Of a DNA stretch of 64,000 nucleotides, positions 28,649 to 37,775 are shown piece after piece; the stretch's first letter is position 1; each line of letters starts with the position of its first letter. The notes beneath the pieces were generated by a model. It worked only from the letters and a program-made list of their open reading frames with translations, had not been told where the DNA came from and did not search any database. Origin of the DNA: Paenibacillus baekrokdamisoli. GTDB taxonomy: Bacteria; Bacillota; Bacilli; Paenibacillales; Paenibacillaceae. The stretch lies in the NCBI RefSeq assembly GCF_003945345.1, contig NZ_AP019308.1:1922001-1986000 (forward strand), read 5' to 3'. Made by a program: the position numbers and the translations under genes.

Positions 28649-31600
28649 TCACAAGGATGGTTTAGTCAGCCTCAGAGTTACGATTTCAAATGGTTTAAAC
28701 GTCAAGTGGATAAGTTCGCTCTCCGGTTGAAGCTGCTCAAGCTTATTCTCCATCAAATCAGCAAGCCATGCTCCCTCATGCTTAAATCCTGGTTGCAAGG
28801 TCGTCTGAAGTCTTGTACCAGCTGTCTCATATAACCGAATAATAAGATCGTCGTTGTCTTCTGCCTTCTTCACAGATTCAATCATGACATTCGGGTTAGA
28901 AAGCTTCAGGAATGAGTAAGCTCCTGAAGCTGCTGCTGCAGATTGGACTACGCCACTTTCAGATACGTTGACCACTCGAAGTGGAACATTGAGCTCATTA
29001 CCTTGTTTATAAACAGCGGCAGCAACGTGATCACCAGCATGTGGGTACAATGAATATGTGAATTGATGCTCGGCCCGATCCGCTTCTGGGTCGGGGTAAG
29101 TGGAGCTGCGAAGCAAATTCAGATCCAGCACGCTTCCTTCAACACGATGTCCGTATTTAGAATCATTGAGCAGTGCTACGCCATAATTGGGCTCTGAAAT
29201 ATCCACCCATTGATGCGCGCAAATCTCATCCTTGGCATAATCCCACATCGTATTGCGATGAGTTGGACGCTTCAGGTAACCGAATTGGATCTCACAGCTC
29301 GAATTGTCAGCTTTAACATCCACTGGGAACGAAGTACGAAGCATTTTATCCGATTCTTTCCAATCCACGTTCGTTACAAAATCAATGCGACGACTGCCTT
29401 GCGTTAACAGCACCTTCTGCGATAAAGTCGATTCCCCAAAGCGATAGTTATGAATAAAGCCACCCGTAGGTCCGTCGATAAATTCGATGGTTTCGATCAA
29501 TTGTAGAGCCATTCCACCCGTTTGACGATAATCCTGACGGAAATCCCAAGCATCGCCTTGATCATGATAGACACGCAGCTCATTGCCATGCTGACCTTGC
29601 AAAATCACCTCGCGTTGATTCTCTTTATCAACAATTGCAGCAATGCTGCCATCCTCGCCAAAGGTAATCGTAAGCCATTCATTCTCTATAGTGCGGCTGA
29701 TTGTTGAGACTCTCACTGCAGCAGAAGCTGACGCAATATCGGATTCAGCCGATGTCTCTTGTGCTAACAACGTGTAACCCATTGCTGGCACTCGCACTTG
29801 ACGCCAGCCACCTTCTACTTGCATCCATTCTGCCCGTTCCCAAGGAAGCGAGTTGAATAGAACAGCACCTTTCACTGGTTCCGCACGATTCACTAGGCGA
29901 TGAGCTACCGCTCCATAAGCATCTGAGATCATCTGCTCCACTTGATTAAGCAGAACGGCATACCTTTCGAGCGATTCATCGTATACACGCTTGATTGAGG
30001 AGCCTGGAAGGATATCATGGAATTGGTACAGAAGCACTTCTTTCCAGATTTCTTCAAGTGTCTGCGCCGGGTAGGACAACTCTTCCCCTACTGCCGCTAA
30101 GACTGATGCAAACTCCAGCTCACGCAGTGCCTTCTCCAGCTTCCGGTTATACCATTTATTGCGCGCCTGACTCGTCAATGTGCCTTGATGCTTTTCTAGA
30201 TAAAGCTCCCCGCGCCATGTTTCGTAATGGCTGGATCTTTCACTCAGTTTCTCGAAGAAGCGTGCTGAAGACTCCTGCACAACAGGAGCAAGACCCAGCA
30301 AATCCTTCTCGCGGGCTAACCGTTCCAGATGCTCCTCACCAGGACCTCCGCCGCCATCACCGATTCCGAAGAGCATGAGGCAATGTTCAGCTACATTCTT
30401 ATCCAGATAATCATGCTCTGCCTTCACGATCGATCTTGGAGCAGCGGGACTGTTATAGGTATCTTCAGGCGGCATATGTGTGAGCACACGCGAACCATCG
30501 ATGCCTTCCCAGAAATAGGTATGATGAGGATGACGGTTATACGTACTCCAAGATAGCTTCTGAGTCATCATGTAATCGACGCCAGATTTCTTCAGGATTT
30601 GAGGCAAGCTAGCCGTATAACCGAATACGTCAGGCATCCAGAGCGATTTCATTTCCTGACCGAACTCTTCTTGGAAGAAACGCTTCCCGTATAGAATTTG
30701 TCTGATCAAGGATTCTCCGCCAGGAACATTCGTATCGGATTCAACCCACATCGCGCCTTGCGGTTCCCAACGTCCTTCTTGAATACGTGCTTGAACCTTC
30801 GTGTAAAGCTTCGGATAATGCTGCTTCATCCAATCATAGAGCTGCGGCTGACTTGCACCGAATACATAATCGGGATAGCGTTCCATCATTCGCAAAACGG
30901 TTGAGAAGGTTCTTGCTCCCTTGCGAATGGTCTCTCGAATTGGCCAAAGCCAAGCGAGATCAATATGTGCATGACCGATAGCGCTGATGCTCAATACAGG
31001 ATCTCCGCCGCGTTTAGCCAGCTGCTCGCTAACGATCTCATTCGCCTTGCTAAGGTTGTCTTCGTTGTAATCAATGAGAAAAAGTGAAATTTGATAGAGC
31101 GCATCGAAGATTCGTGCTTTACGTGCAGATCCTTCAGGCAGCTGCTCCGCGGTTTCGAGCAATACCTCCACATCGTAATAGAGCTTCCGAATATTCTCAC
31201 GACAGATCGCAATGACAGCTTCTTTAAGTGTCCCACTCCGGTATCGTCCGAAGAGATCGGTGCAGCCTGCATCGCCCCATAGATCAATCGTTTCTCCACC
31301 TAATGTAGAAGCACTCACATCTACAACGCGTTTGCCTGGAAGACCAAGTGAATAATCAAATTCCGAATTGATATTCGTCAGCCCTTGTACAGGAGTACCC
31401 TCTTCATCGACGAGGCACAGCTCACCGTTCACATCGATAAGCAAGACCACTTTGACTTCCTTCTCTTGCGCCGGAACGACTCCGGTAAAATGAAACCAAG
31501 CGCAATCCCATAGCTGCCCCCAGCGATCACCAGCTGTTAGGCTGACTTTACTGCCAGATTGACGTTCTTCATAGCGAATCGGCTCTGGTGTAACCCAAGC

Positions 31601-31696
31601 CTCAACCTTTAACTCGGACAGAGGGACATAGATATGCTCCTTTATTCGGTCAAGCATTGAACGTAATTGTGCGGGTTTCACTATTTCGTAAGGCAT
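28649..31696 (-). CDS. Alpha-mannosidase, GH38
   Basis: A 1015-aa glycoside hydrolase family 38 enzyme, cutting terminal alpha-mannose. Zinc-site and catalytic blocks are ISAIGHAHIDLAWLWPIRET (near 240), ESDTNVPGGESLIRQILYGKRFF, and SLWMPDVFGYTASLPQILKKSG with the nucleophile Asp. The C-terminal half is the beta-sandwich typical of the family. ATG has GGGAGATGGAG upstream. It is the first gene of the operon that includes both permeases and the binding protein, suggesting uptake and breakdown of mannosides, perhaps from host or fungal glycans. Confidence 0.95.
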   Translation of the reverse strand: MPYEIVKPAQLRSMLDRIKEHIYVPLSELKVEAWVTPEPIRYEERQSGSKVSLTAGDRWGQLWDCAWFHFTGVVPAQEKEVKVVLLIDVNGELCLVDEEGTPVQGLTNINSEFDYSLGLPGKRVVDVSASTLGGETIDLWGDAGCTDLFGRYRSGTLKEAVIAICRENIRKLYYDVEVLLETAEQLPEGSARKARIFDALYQISLFLIDYNEDNLSKANEIVSEQLAKRGGDPVLSISAIGHAHIDLAWLWPIRETIRKGARTFSTVLRMMERYPDYVFGASQPQLYDWMKQHYPKLYTKVQARIQEGRWEPQGAMWVESDTNVPGGESLIRQILYGKRFFQEEFGQEMKSLWMPDVFGYTASLPQILKKSGVDYMMTQKLSWSTYNRHPHHTYFWEGIDGSRVLTHMPPEDTYNSPAAPRSIVKAEHDYLDKNVAEHCLMLFGIGDGGGGPGEEHLERLAREKDLLGLAPVVQESSARFFEKLSERSSHYETWRGELYLEKHQGTLTSQARNKWYNRKLEKALRELEFASVLAAVGEELSYPAQTLEEIWKEVLLYQFHDILPGSSIKRVYDESLERYAVLLNQVEQMISDAYGAVAHRLVNRAEPVKGAVLFNSLPWERAEWMQVEGGWRQVRVPAMGYTLLAQETSAESDIASASAAVRVSTISRTIENEWLTITFGEDGSIAAIVDKENQREVILQGQHGNELRVYHDQGDAWDFRQDYRQTGGMALQLIETIEFIDGPTGGFIHNYRFGESTLSQKVLLTQGSRRIDFVTNVDWKESDKMLRTSFPVDVKADNSSCEIQFGYLKRPTHRNTMWDYAKDEICAHQWVDISEPNYGVALLNDSKYGHRVEGSVLDLNLLRSSTYPDPEADRAEHQFTYSLYPHAGDHVAAAVYKQGNELNVPLRVVNVSESGVVQSAAAASGAYSFLKLSNPNVMIESVKKAEDNDDLIIRLYETAGTRLQTTLQPGFKHEGAWLADLMENKLEQLQPESELIHLTFKPFEIVTLRLTKPSL

Positions 31697-31850
31697 ACTC
31701 CATCTCCCTTTCTAATCTGAATAGTTTGCTCGTCATCGAGTTCTATTCTATAGCATTCAATATATATATTTATCGTTATATTTCTACTAAGTAATATAAT
31801 CTATTATTTATATATATTCAATATATTTTTATAATATTATCAAATAAAAA

Positions 31851-31880
31851 AAAGATCTTTCCGCGGAGGAAAAGATCTTC
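31851..31880 (-). terminator. Terminator of the GntR/LacI-type regulator gene
   Basis: Minus strand: GAAGATCTTTTCC / GGAAAGATCTTT with loop TCCGC and a run of Ts. It separates the regulator gene from the AT-rich promoter region of the GH38 operon. Confidence 0.8.
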
Positions 31881-31902
31881 GAAGGACTACTTATTCATTT
31901 GC

Positions 31903-33084
31903 TTACTTTCGACATGGACCAGAGGTTTGTCGGATGACAAGCTCCGGTTGGATCAGCTGGTTATCGTATATTCGATCCTTGCCTGCATGATTCTTAATAT
32001 TATCTAGAAGCTTGCTGGCTGCTCGGTAACCCATCTCATATTCGAATTGCTTGATATGGGTGAATGTACTGAACTCTTCAACGATGGATGTGGGATCGTC
32101 GAAGCTAACGATAGAAACATCATCTGGAATATGGAATCCAGCCTGCTGAGCCATTTGATAAATTTGCACACCGAGCCGTCCATTAAGTGTAATGTAGGCG
32201 GTCGCCATCCGATTTCGAATATATCGGAATAAGGGATGCGACTCCATATTCTCCATATTTACCATGAGAAAATCAGTGATGATGTGAGCAGGATTGATAA
32301 GTGCTCCCTTATTCTTCAACGCATCCATATATCCCTCAATACGGTCCTGTACCGTTACAGTTTGGAGAGGTGAATCCGAGCAAATCGCAATATCGCGATG
32401 ACCAAGCTCCCAAAGATGATCTACTGCAAGACTTGCACCAAGTTTGCCATCTGCCGCAATATAATGCGTCTCCACACCTGGTAAATAGCGATCGATTAAT
32501 ACGAAGGGATACCCGCCAAATTTCATACTTAGAATTTCTTCGTTATACTGATCCTCATCCACCGGGAAGATCAAGATGCCTTCTGCCCCAAAATTCTTCA
32601 GTGTCTTAATCGCCTCTTTCTCCATCTCCACAATGCCGCCGGAGAGAAGAATAACAGCACGATAGCCATTTTCCAACAGTCCACTTTGAATCCCTTTCAC
32701 TAATCTGGCGGCAAAATAATCATCTATCGATGGCATAATGAGCCCGATGATGCCCGTACTAGCTCTTGTCCCAACTGCTGCTGCTTCACTCTCCTCTTGG
32801 CGAATAGAGGTTAGAGGTACTGGGATTGACTGTTCGGTCTCTGGGATCGTTACGAAGCTACCTCTGCCGGGAACCCGGTTGATGATTTTCTCATTAGCTA
32901 GACCAGATAAGGCGTTAACTACCGTTATTTTACTGACATTGAAGCGATCCATCAGTTCCTTCTCAGTTGGTATACGATCCCCTCCTTTCAACCCTTCCGA
33001 GTCGATTAGAGTACGGATATAATCTTGAATTTGTTGATATAACGGAATGCGATCTGTTGTATTCATCCTGATCACCGAACCCAC
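31903..33084 (-). CDS. GntR-type regulator with LacI-like sugar-sensing domain (AraR-like)
   Basis: A 393-aa regulator. An N-terminal GntR winged helix (IPLYQQIQDYIRTLIDSEGLKGGDRIPTEKELMDRFNVSKITVVNALSGLANEKIINRVPGRGSFV) is fused to a periplasmic-binding-protein-like domain starting IIGLIMPSIDDYFAARLVKGIQSGL, the AraR layout. The first start in frame is GTG at 33084; the ATG at 33066 is an alternative, neither with a strong ribosome site. It lies upstream of the GH38 operon on the same strand and is the likely sugar-responsive repressor of it. Confidence 0.88.
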   Translation of the reverse strand: MGSVIRMNTTDRIPLYQQIQDYIRTLIDSEGLKGGDRIPTEKELMDRFNVSKITVVNALSGLANEKIINRVPGRGSFVTIPETEQSIPVPLTSIRQEESEAAAVGTRASTGIIGLIMPSIDDYFAARLVKGIQSGLLENGYRAVILLSGGIVEMEKEAIKTLKNFGAEGILIFPVDEDQYNEEILSMKFGGYPFVLIDRYLPGVETHYIAADGKLGASLAVDHLWELGHRDIAICSDSPLQTVTVQDRIEGYMDALKNKGALINPAHIITDFLMVNMENMESHPLFRYIRNRMATAYITLNGRLGVQIYQMAQQAGFHIPDDVSIVSFDDPTSIVEEFSTFTHIKQFEYEMGYRAASKLLDNIKNHAGKDRIYDNQLIQPELVIRQTSGPCRK

Positions 33085-33090
33085 TCTGAC

Positions 33091-33107
33091 ATGTTTATAT
33101 AAAACAT
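33091..33107. promoter_or_regulatory. Palindrome, possible operator of the GntR-type regulator
   Basis: ATGTTT-ATATA-AAACAT, a 17-bp near-perfect palindrome directly upstream of the regulator start and next to TATAAT-like sequence. Size and place suit a GntR autoregulatory site. I did not see the same motif upstream of the GH38 gene. Confidence 0.4.
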
Positions 33108-33226
33108 ATTATATTATACTACTTATTATCACGCAATTGCCCCTTTCATTTAAAGTTAGTCATATTCCACATATTGCAATAGGTCAGCTTTCTTAATTCA
33201 CTCAAGATTTTGAATTCAAAATAGAT

Positions 33227-34222
33227 TTAAATGTCGATTATTGGCCATACGATCTCTTTCAGAAAGGTAGGATGAAATAAAATCGTTATAGGCAAAATCA
33301 ACCATGCCATTGTCCAAGCACGACCTAACCACGGCCATTTGGATATCGGCAATCCGATTCTGCTTAATGCGGTTTCCAGCAGCATCGCGATTCCGTGGAG
33401 GAGAAAATAGAGCATCGGCCAGCCAAATCCGCTTCGAACAGGTAGGCTGATCGCAAGCTCATGCAAAACGCCCGAAAAGATGAAAGCTAGGAAAACGGCG
33501 CTATTCTTGCCAACAACCGCTGCCAATGGACGATATACGCCTAAGGTAGTCATTTCGGAGAAGGCTAGGTTCCAGCGCCGACTCCAAAACTCATTCAGGC
33601 TCCTTGAGAGCAGCGGATTGCGAAATAGCTGCTGACAATCAAACCCAGCCTGCCTCCAAATGCCGGTTAGGAGATTGAATAAACCGAAGTGCATCGTGAA
33701 GCTTAGACCCACTAACAGTAAAGCAGTCGTACCGATTAAGCTGTAGCGAGGATTCCAAGCCAAGTCCATGGATACTCTCCATAATAACGAAGACATCGCA
33801 ATTAGAATAAGGCCAAGAATTAATCTTTTTACGCCAAGTACCATATATTTCTTAGCATCCTTATAAGGTGTCGTTCTTCTTTTTGCGAAGAGATAAGGCC
33901 TCATTCCAACCCATAGGTGAAAGGCAATCCAGCGGCGAACAGATAGTCTGGCACCAGCTCGGATAGAATATTCAACGTAAATAACCGATTTCATCCCAAA
34001 TAACAAGGCACCAATGATGGCCAGCATTCTGAATCCAACAGGTTCATATAGGAGGATATGATCGATGAAGGTTAAGGAACCGATCGTCATACCCCAGGCC
34101 AAGACTCGTTTGAGCGGAAGAGATTGCAACTGTGCAAGGAGGTAGCCAATAGCCGGAAGACCCACTAAGATGACTAGGTAAATGAATAAGGTGCTTGTCG
34201 AATGAGGCAGATAAGCGGTCAT
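33227..34222 (-). CDS. MBOAT/wax-synthase-like membrane O-acyltransferase
   Basis: A 331-aa multi-pass protein. NEFWSRRWNLAFSEMTTLGVYRPL and FSGVLHELAISLPVRSGFGWPMLYFLLHG contain the Arg/Trp and catalytic His (GVLHE) pattern of the wax synthase/MBOAT_2 group. It would move an acyl chain to a lipid or alcohol at the membrane. Its ATG overlaps the stop of the upstream gene by four bases (ATGA), so the two are translationally coupled. The substrate is unknown. Confidence 0.75.
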   Translation of the reverse strand: MTAYLPHSTSTLFIYLVILVGLPAIGYLLAQLQSLPLKRVLAWGMTIGSLTFIDHILLYEPVGFRMLAIIGALLFGMKSVIYVEYSIRAGARLSVRRWIAFHLWVGMRPYLFAKRRTTPYKDAKKYMVLGVKRLILGLILIAMSSLLWRVSMDLAWNPRYSLIGTTALLLVGLSFTMHFGLFNLLTGIWRQAGFDCQQLFRNPLLSRSLNEFWSRRWNLAFSEMTTLGVYRPLAAVVGKNSAVFLAFIFSGVLHELAISLPVRSGFGWPMLYFLLHGIAMLLETALSRIGLPISKWPWLGRAWTMAWLILPITILFHPTFLKEIVWPIIDI

Positions 34223-34704
34223 CCATGCATCCCCCAGCCGTTAACGTATGCAGCCCCGCTATAAACAATTGTGAAGAAAAGAAAACAGACGACAAGCAGC
34301 CATTCCCCAATCTGATAGATGCCGCCGCTTGGCAGACCCTTTTTGTCAAAATAGAAAAACTGTATGCCTAACCGTGCAGCCCAGTATAAAGCAATAAAGC
34401 TGCACATTGCTGTTGCAAGCTCTGAACCATCCGTTAAGCTTGACGTCAATGAAATCGATAGAATGGCAAAGAATAGATTGGTACCTAGTACATAGGCGGC
34501 ATAGGTCCAAAATACTTGCCTTGTTAACTTACGGATCGCAGCTAGTTCACTCCGCCAATTCAGCAAGAAAGGTACGGCAAAGCTGCCAATAACGACTCCT
34601 AATTGCATATATCCAGCTAGTAAAATCAATTTATCCCCTATCCCAATCATCCAGCCCACCCGCTCTCTCCAAGTAACGAACCGTTCTTCACTTGTTTCCA
34701 TCAT
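34219..34704 (-). CDS. Membrane protein coupled to the MBOAT-like gene
   Basis: 161 aa with four to five hydrophobic segments (LILLAGYMQLGVVIGSFAVPFLL, FWTYAAYVLGTNLFFAILSISL, TAMCSFIALYWAARLGIQFFYF, WLLVVCFLFFTIVYSGAAYV). I recognise no family. The four-base overlap with the downstream acyltransferase gene suggests the products work together. A minus-strand terminator-like hairpin lies 50 bases upstream. Confidence 0.65.
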   Translation of the reverse strand: MMETSEERFVTWRERVGWMIGIGDKLILLAGYMQLGVVIGSFAVPFLLNWRSELAAIRKLTRQVFWTYAAYVLGTNLFFAILSISLTSSLTDGSELATAMCSFIALYWAARLGIQFFYFDKKGLPSGGIYQIGEWLLVVCFLFFTIVYSGAAYVNGWGMHG

Positions 34705-34753
34705 AGATGCTTCACTGGCCGCTGCTCAGTTCTAACTTTTATGGGAGAATACC

Positions 34754-34779
34754 AAAAAAAGTACTACACACAGTAGTAC
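34754..34779 (-). terminator. Terminator-like hairpin in the leader of the MBOAT operon
   Basis: Minus strand: GTACTAC / GTAGTAC arms with a short loop, followed by seven Ts. No gene on this strand ends upstream of it, so it may act as an attenuator of the following operon, or as a boundary against antisense transcription from the plus-strand gene's region. Confidence 0.5.
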
Positions 34780-34890
34780 CCTTGGTAGATTACAGCGTCC
34801 CTGTCGCTTAGGCATGATAGAATAAAGTAAGAATAGATTCCTACCCCATACACTCAATATCCATTCAAATATCCCTTTGGAGGTCATCTC

Positions 34891-35202
34891 ATGCATGAAA
34901 AAGTGGAACAAGCGCTTCAAGCCACATTAAGAAACTGGACGGCAATGTCTCGTTCCAATATGGATGAAGCCGAATCGACGGCGGATGGGTTTGAAGCTTC
35001 ATTTTACCTATTCATCGATGTTGTACGTGACTGGTTTAATGATTTGGAGCAGCAGCCTCGAACCTTGGAGCAGCTATTGGAGCTGCCGATGATTCTCACT
35101 ATAATTGACCTGCTTCCAGCACCGCTGTACTTGAATTTCGAGACAGAAGCTGAGCTTATTGTTGAGAATAGCCTCCGGCATGATGAGGACAAATATGATT
35201 AA
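34891..35202 (+). CDS. Conserved-looking small protein, unknown
   Basis: 103 aa, acidic and helical (HEKVEQALQATLRNWTAMSR, YLFIDVVRDWFNDLEQQPRTLEQLLELPMI, DLLPAPLYLNFETEAELIVE). No transmembrane segment or known motif. The ATG has TTTGGAGGTCATCTC upstream, a good ribosome site, and a hairpin follows, so I consider it real. Confidence 0.65.
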   Translation: MHEKVEQALQATLRNWTAMSRSNMDEAESTADGFEASFYLFIDVVRDWFNDLEQQPRTLEQLLELPMILTIIDLLPAPLYLNFETEAELIVENSLRHDEDKYD

Positions 35203-35310
35203 TGAGAAATCATAAGTCTGAGTTATCACTCCTTTGCTTCATTTGTGCTAATATTTAACAGAGTCATGTTATCGCTCATGGGTTGGCCTTCAACAAGCAA
35301 GGAGTTTCAA

Positions 35311-35336
35311 AAGGCCACCTTGTTTACAGGTGGCCT
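35311..35336 (+). terminator. Hairpin after the small acidic gene
   Basis: AAGGCCACCT / AGGTGGCCTT with loop TGTTTAC, about 110 bases after the stop. The T-run is poor, so termination is uncertain. Confidence 0.45.
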
Positions 35337-35416
35337 TCGGTGTTTCCGTTATTGTTCGCCGTACCTCCCCTAAGACCTATAAATCTAGGTTTGCATTAAA
35401 TGGGAGATTTTAGCGT

Positions 35417-35686
35417 TTAAAGTATGTTCATTTTCCATGCTTTGAGCTTTTCGATATAAGCTTTCATATGCCATTCATTTGAATCGTTTGGATATCCAAG
35501 TTCTTGACTAATCACTAGATGATACTGCTGGATAAAATCTGCGGATTTTAGATCGTTGTAAAAGCTTTTGATGATTGTGCGGTCTTCATCCAATCTTTGG
35601 ACGCATTGTATGGAACCGAAATTCATGGATATGAGAACTCTTGTTCGGTATAATGGATAGTTTCCGAATAATGACCGTGACAACAA
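35417..35686 (-). CDS. Doubtful small ORF, unknown
   Basis: Up to 89 aa from a TTG, or 69 aa from an internal ATG at 35626 (MNFGSIQCVQRLDEDRTIIKSFYNDLKSADFIQQYHLVISQELGYPNDSNEWHMKAYIEKLKAWKMNIL). The composition is protein-like, but no ribosome site is good and it lies past the terminator of the hydrolase gene. It may be a gene fragment. Confidence 0.35.
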   Translation of the reverse strand: MLSRSLFGNYPLYRTRVLISMNFGSIQCVQRLDEDRTIIKSFYNDLKSADFIQQYHLVISQELGYPNDSNEWHMKAYIEKLKAWKMNIL

Positions 35687-35710
35687 CTTTATTCCACTAA
35701 ACCCAAAGAA

Positions 35711-35727
35711 GCCGCGATTTACGCGGC
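35711..35727 (-). terminator. Terminator of the CwlJ-like gene
   Basis: Minus strand: GCCGCG / CGCGGC arms with loop TAAAT followed by TTCTTT. It lies about 90 bases beyond the stop of the cell-wall hydrolase gene. Confidence 0.55.
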
Positions 35728-35818
35728 ACTTAATGAGATAAAGTTTTTGTCAACCGACACATGGCTGTGACAAGTCAGGTTAAGAGATCCTAACGAGCTC
35801 TTTTCGTTTATAAAATTA

Positions 35819-36259
35819 TTACGTATTATATATATTTTGACATTCTTTCACGGTCGGTTGATAAAAACAATGCTTCTTCCATCTTCCTACGAACGGCTGA
35901 TCATACCAAGTTGGCGGACATGGTCCGGGATTTTCGAACGATCCTGGACGGAAATACCATAGCGAGAATTCGCCTGGCCAATTCCGCTCCCCATTCACAG
36001 CCCGTTGCGCCAGACGGCGTTCCCTCTCTCTTGCGTTTTGATAGTATAAACTATGTTGCAACGCTTCGAACGCATGCGGCTGGTTGATCATTTGGGGAAT
36101 TGTCCGGATATCTTTAAAATCGGAGCAATTCCCTCTTATTCGGTTAATGCCAACATTTCCAACAAGAAGCATGCCCATTTCGCCTTCGGTCTCAGCTTCA
36201 GCTCGAAGCAACCTTGCCAACATATTAATATCCTGTTTCCTGGATTTTACGACTGCCAT
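35819..36259 (-). CDS. CwlJ/SleB-type cell wall hydrolase
   Basis: A 146-aa Hydrolase_2 domain protein, the germination-specific cortex-lytic family. LARLLRAEAETEGEMGMLLVGNVGINRI carries the catalytic Glu, and FEALQHSLYYQNARERERRLAQRAVNGERNWPGEFSLWYFRPGSFENPGPCPPTWYDQPFVGRWKKHCFYQP is the usual core. There is no signal peptide, as in CwlJ. The ATG follows AGAGGTGAGCC. It supports a spore-forming host. Confidence 0.9.
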   Translation of the reverse strand: MAVVKSRKQDINMLARLLRAEAETEGEMGMLLVGNVGINRIRGNCSDFKDIRTIPQMINQPHAFEALQHSLYYQNARERERRLAQRAVNGERNWPGEFSLWYFRPGSFENPGPCPPTWYDQPFVGRWKKHCFYQPTVKECQNIYNT

Positions 36260-36299
36260 TGGCTCACCTCTTTAGATTTCTAGACTCATCATATTATAG

Positions 36300-36958
36300 G
36301 TGAAGCGGATGTGTTACTCTGGCAAAAGAGAGAGCGATAATAAATAACTATCCACCACACTCTTCTGCCCGCTGTTGTATGCTGTAGCGTCAGCTTATCC
36401 CATTGGTTCAGGCTGTAGGCAATCGCCTTACCCGTCGTGCTTTTGGGAAGCGTGCGGCCTCGTTGCTGTTTCAGCCATGCCAAATAAGCATCCAATACCG
36501 GGCGACTTCGCTCCTGCCTTACATCATGACGTTTTTTAGGCGTGGCCTCCTTGAGATCACGCTCAATCGCGTAGACCTGGTTGCAGAAGTTCATGCCTTG
36601 TTGAGCGACGGAATCGCTCTTCTCTGCCGCCGGTGGCATTGCCTTGAGCGCATCGTCGAACATGCGGCGCGCATGTGCCCAACAATTGCGCCGGACACCT
36701 TGTGGTAGCCAGAGTACCCGTCAACGTGCAGGTAGCCTTTGAACCCCGCAAGAAAATTGCGCGGATGTTCGCCGCCTCGTGATGGACGGTACTCATACAG
36801 GATGATCGGTACATCCATACGACCTGTACGGTACAGTCACATGTAAGAATGCGACTCAGCCGTTTTGCCGGGTTCGTTCAGCACCTACAGCGTCGTCTCG
36901 TCCGCATTCGCGACCTCCTTCTCCAGCAGATGCTCGCGTAAGCGACGACGTAGGAATG
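36300..36958 (-). pseudogene. Decayed IS66-family transposase
   Basis: Minus-strand fragments join into an IS66 transposase: LREHLLEKEVANADETTL, TAG, VLNEPGKTAESHSYM, TGA, LYRTGRMDVPIILYEYRPSRGGEHPRNFLAGFKGYLHVDGYSGYHKVSGAIVG, a small deletion shifting frame within the expected CWAHARRMF, then FDDALKAMPPAAEKSD and LKQQRGRTLPKSTTGKAIAYSLNQWDKLT. There are at least two stop codons and one frameshift, and both ends are missing. Its right edge abuts a half cassette site, so this element or a deletion started by it cut off the distal end of the array. Confidence 0.85.
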
Positions 36959-36960
36959 TA

Positions 36961-36980
36961 ATGTTATCTGAAGGATTGGC
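36961..36980 (-). repeat. attC-like site 0, truncated to its right end
   Basis: Only GTTATCTGAAG (from 36963) remains; it matches the AGATAA at 37584, the other end of the GrpB cassette. The rest of the site has been replaced by the IS66 remnant. This marks the present distal end of the array. Confidence 0.6.
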
Positions 36981-37003
36981 CTACTCTGAGAAACTCACAA
37001 ATA

Positions 37004-37549
37004 TTATTCCGATTCTAATATGCTTTTTATAAAGTCAGTTTTTGCCTCTGTATAAGCTTCTCTGTCTTCTCTGTTTTCTTCCGCTAACTTTCTTTTTAGT
37101 TCGGCGTATTGCTTAGCCAGATTAGATTTTTCACGCAGTTTATCTCTGAATTTAATTTGTTTTTCCCAATGTTCTTCATCCTCTAACATCAAATGAAGGT
37201 GACACTCTCTTCTATCATTCTTAACTTTGACAAAAAATCTTCTCCACTCATGTCCATCCAGTTCAGGTGGAACATAATTCCAATTATCAGGTTTCAAACT
37301 TTCGATGATCTCTTCTAAATCATTATAGGTCTTGATTTTTGCCATCATATCAATAATTGGTTTAGCTGGGAGATTCGGAATCGACGTACTGCCAACATGT
37401 TCTATCTCACTTACTCCGAAGGGAGAAAGATTTTCTCTTAAACAATTAACTTCTTGTGTCCCCTTCTCTAACCATGTAAGATCAGGAATCTTAATCTCAA
37501 TCGGTTCTGTGGCCCAAACTGGCCAGTTATTTTTATGATTTTCTCCCAT
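37004..37549 (-). CDS. GrpB/UPF0157-family protein (cassette)
   Basis: A 181-aa GrpB-type protein of the nucleotidyltransferase superfamily. The signature EHVGSTSIPNLPAKPIIDMMAKI and HEWRRFFVKVKNDRRECHLHLMLEDEEHWEKQIKFRDKLR are clear. Biochemical role is not settled; in some bacteria it is fused to dephospho-CoA kinase. The ATG has TTTAGGAGGATTTTGA upstream. It is the last complete cassette before the truncated array end and its ends are cognate (GTTATCT / AGATAA). Confidence 0.87.
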   Translation of the reverse strand: MGENHKNNWPVWATEPIEIKIPDLTWLEKGTQEVNCLRENLSPFGVSEIEHVGSTSIPNLPAKPIIDMMAKIKTYNDLEEIIESLKPDNWNYVPPELDGHEWRRFFVKVKNDRRECHLHLMLEDEEHWEKQIKFRDKLREKSNLAKQYAELKRKLAEENREDREAYTEAKTDFIKSILESE

Positions 37550-37583
37550 TCAAAATCCTCCTAAATATAAATGCCAATCTATC

Positions 37584-37775
37584 AGATAATGTTCTTGTGT
37601 TCACGAATCCGAGAGCCTTAAGTGAGCGACAACGAACCGGTCGCAAGACTTAGGCTCGCAGTGGTTGTCCGGCTGAATATGCATCTCTGCTACTGAAATC
37701 ACTTCCCCGAATCAGCTTCTACTACTCCTGTCCGGACCAAGGGCGTATGCCCGCAGCGTGAATACGGTGTTATCT
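37584..37775 (-). repeat. attC-like site 1
   Basis: 192 bp, from AGATAAT to GTTATCT. The terminal C of the left box is T here. Nearly identical to site 24. Contains the stems ATCCGAGAGCCT / AGGCTCG, GTCCGG / CCGGAC and GGGC / GCCC. The stop codon of the Nudix gene lies in its right box. Confidence 0.85.
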
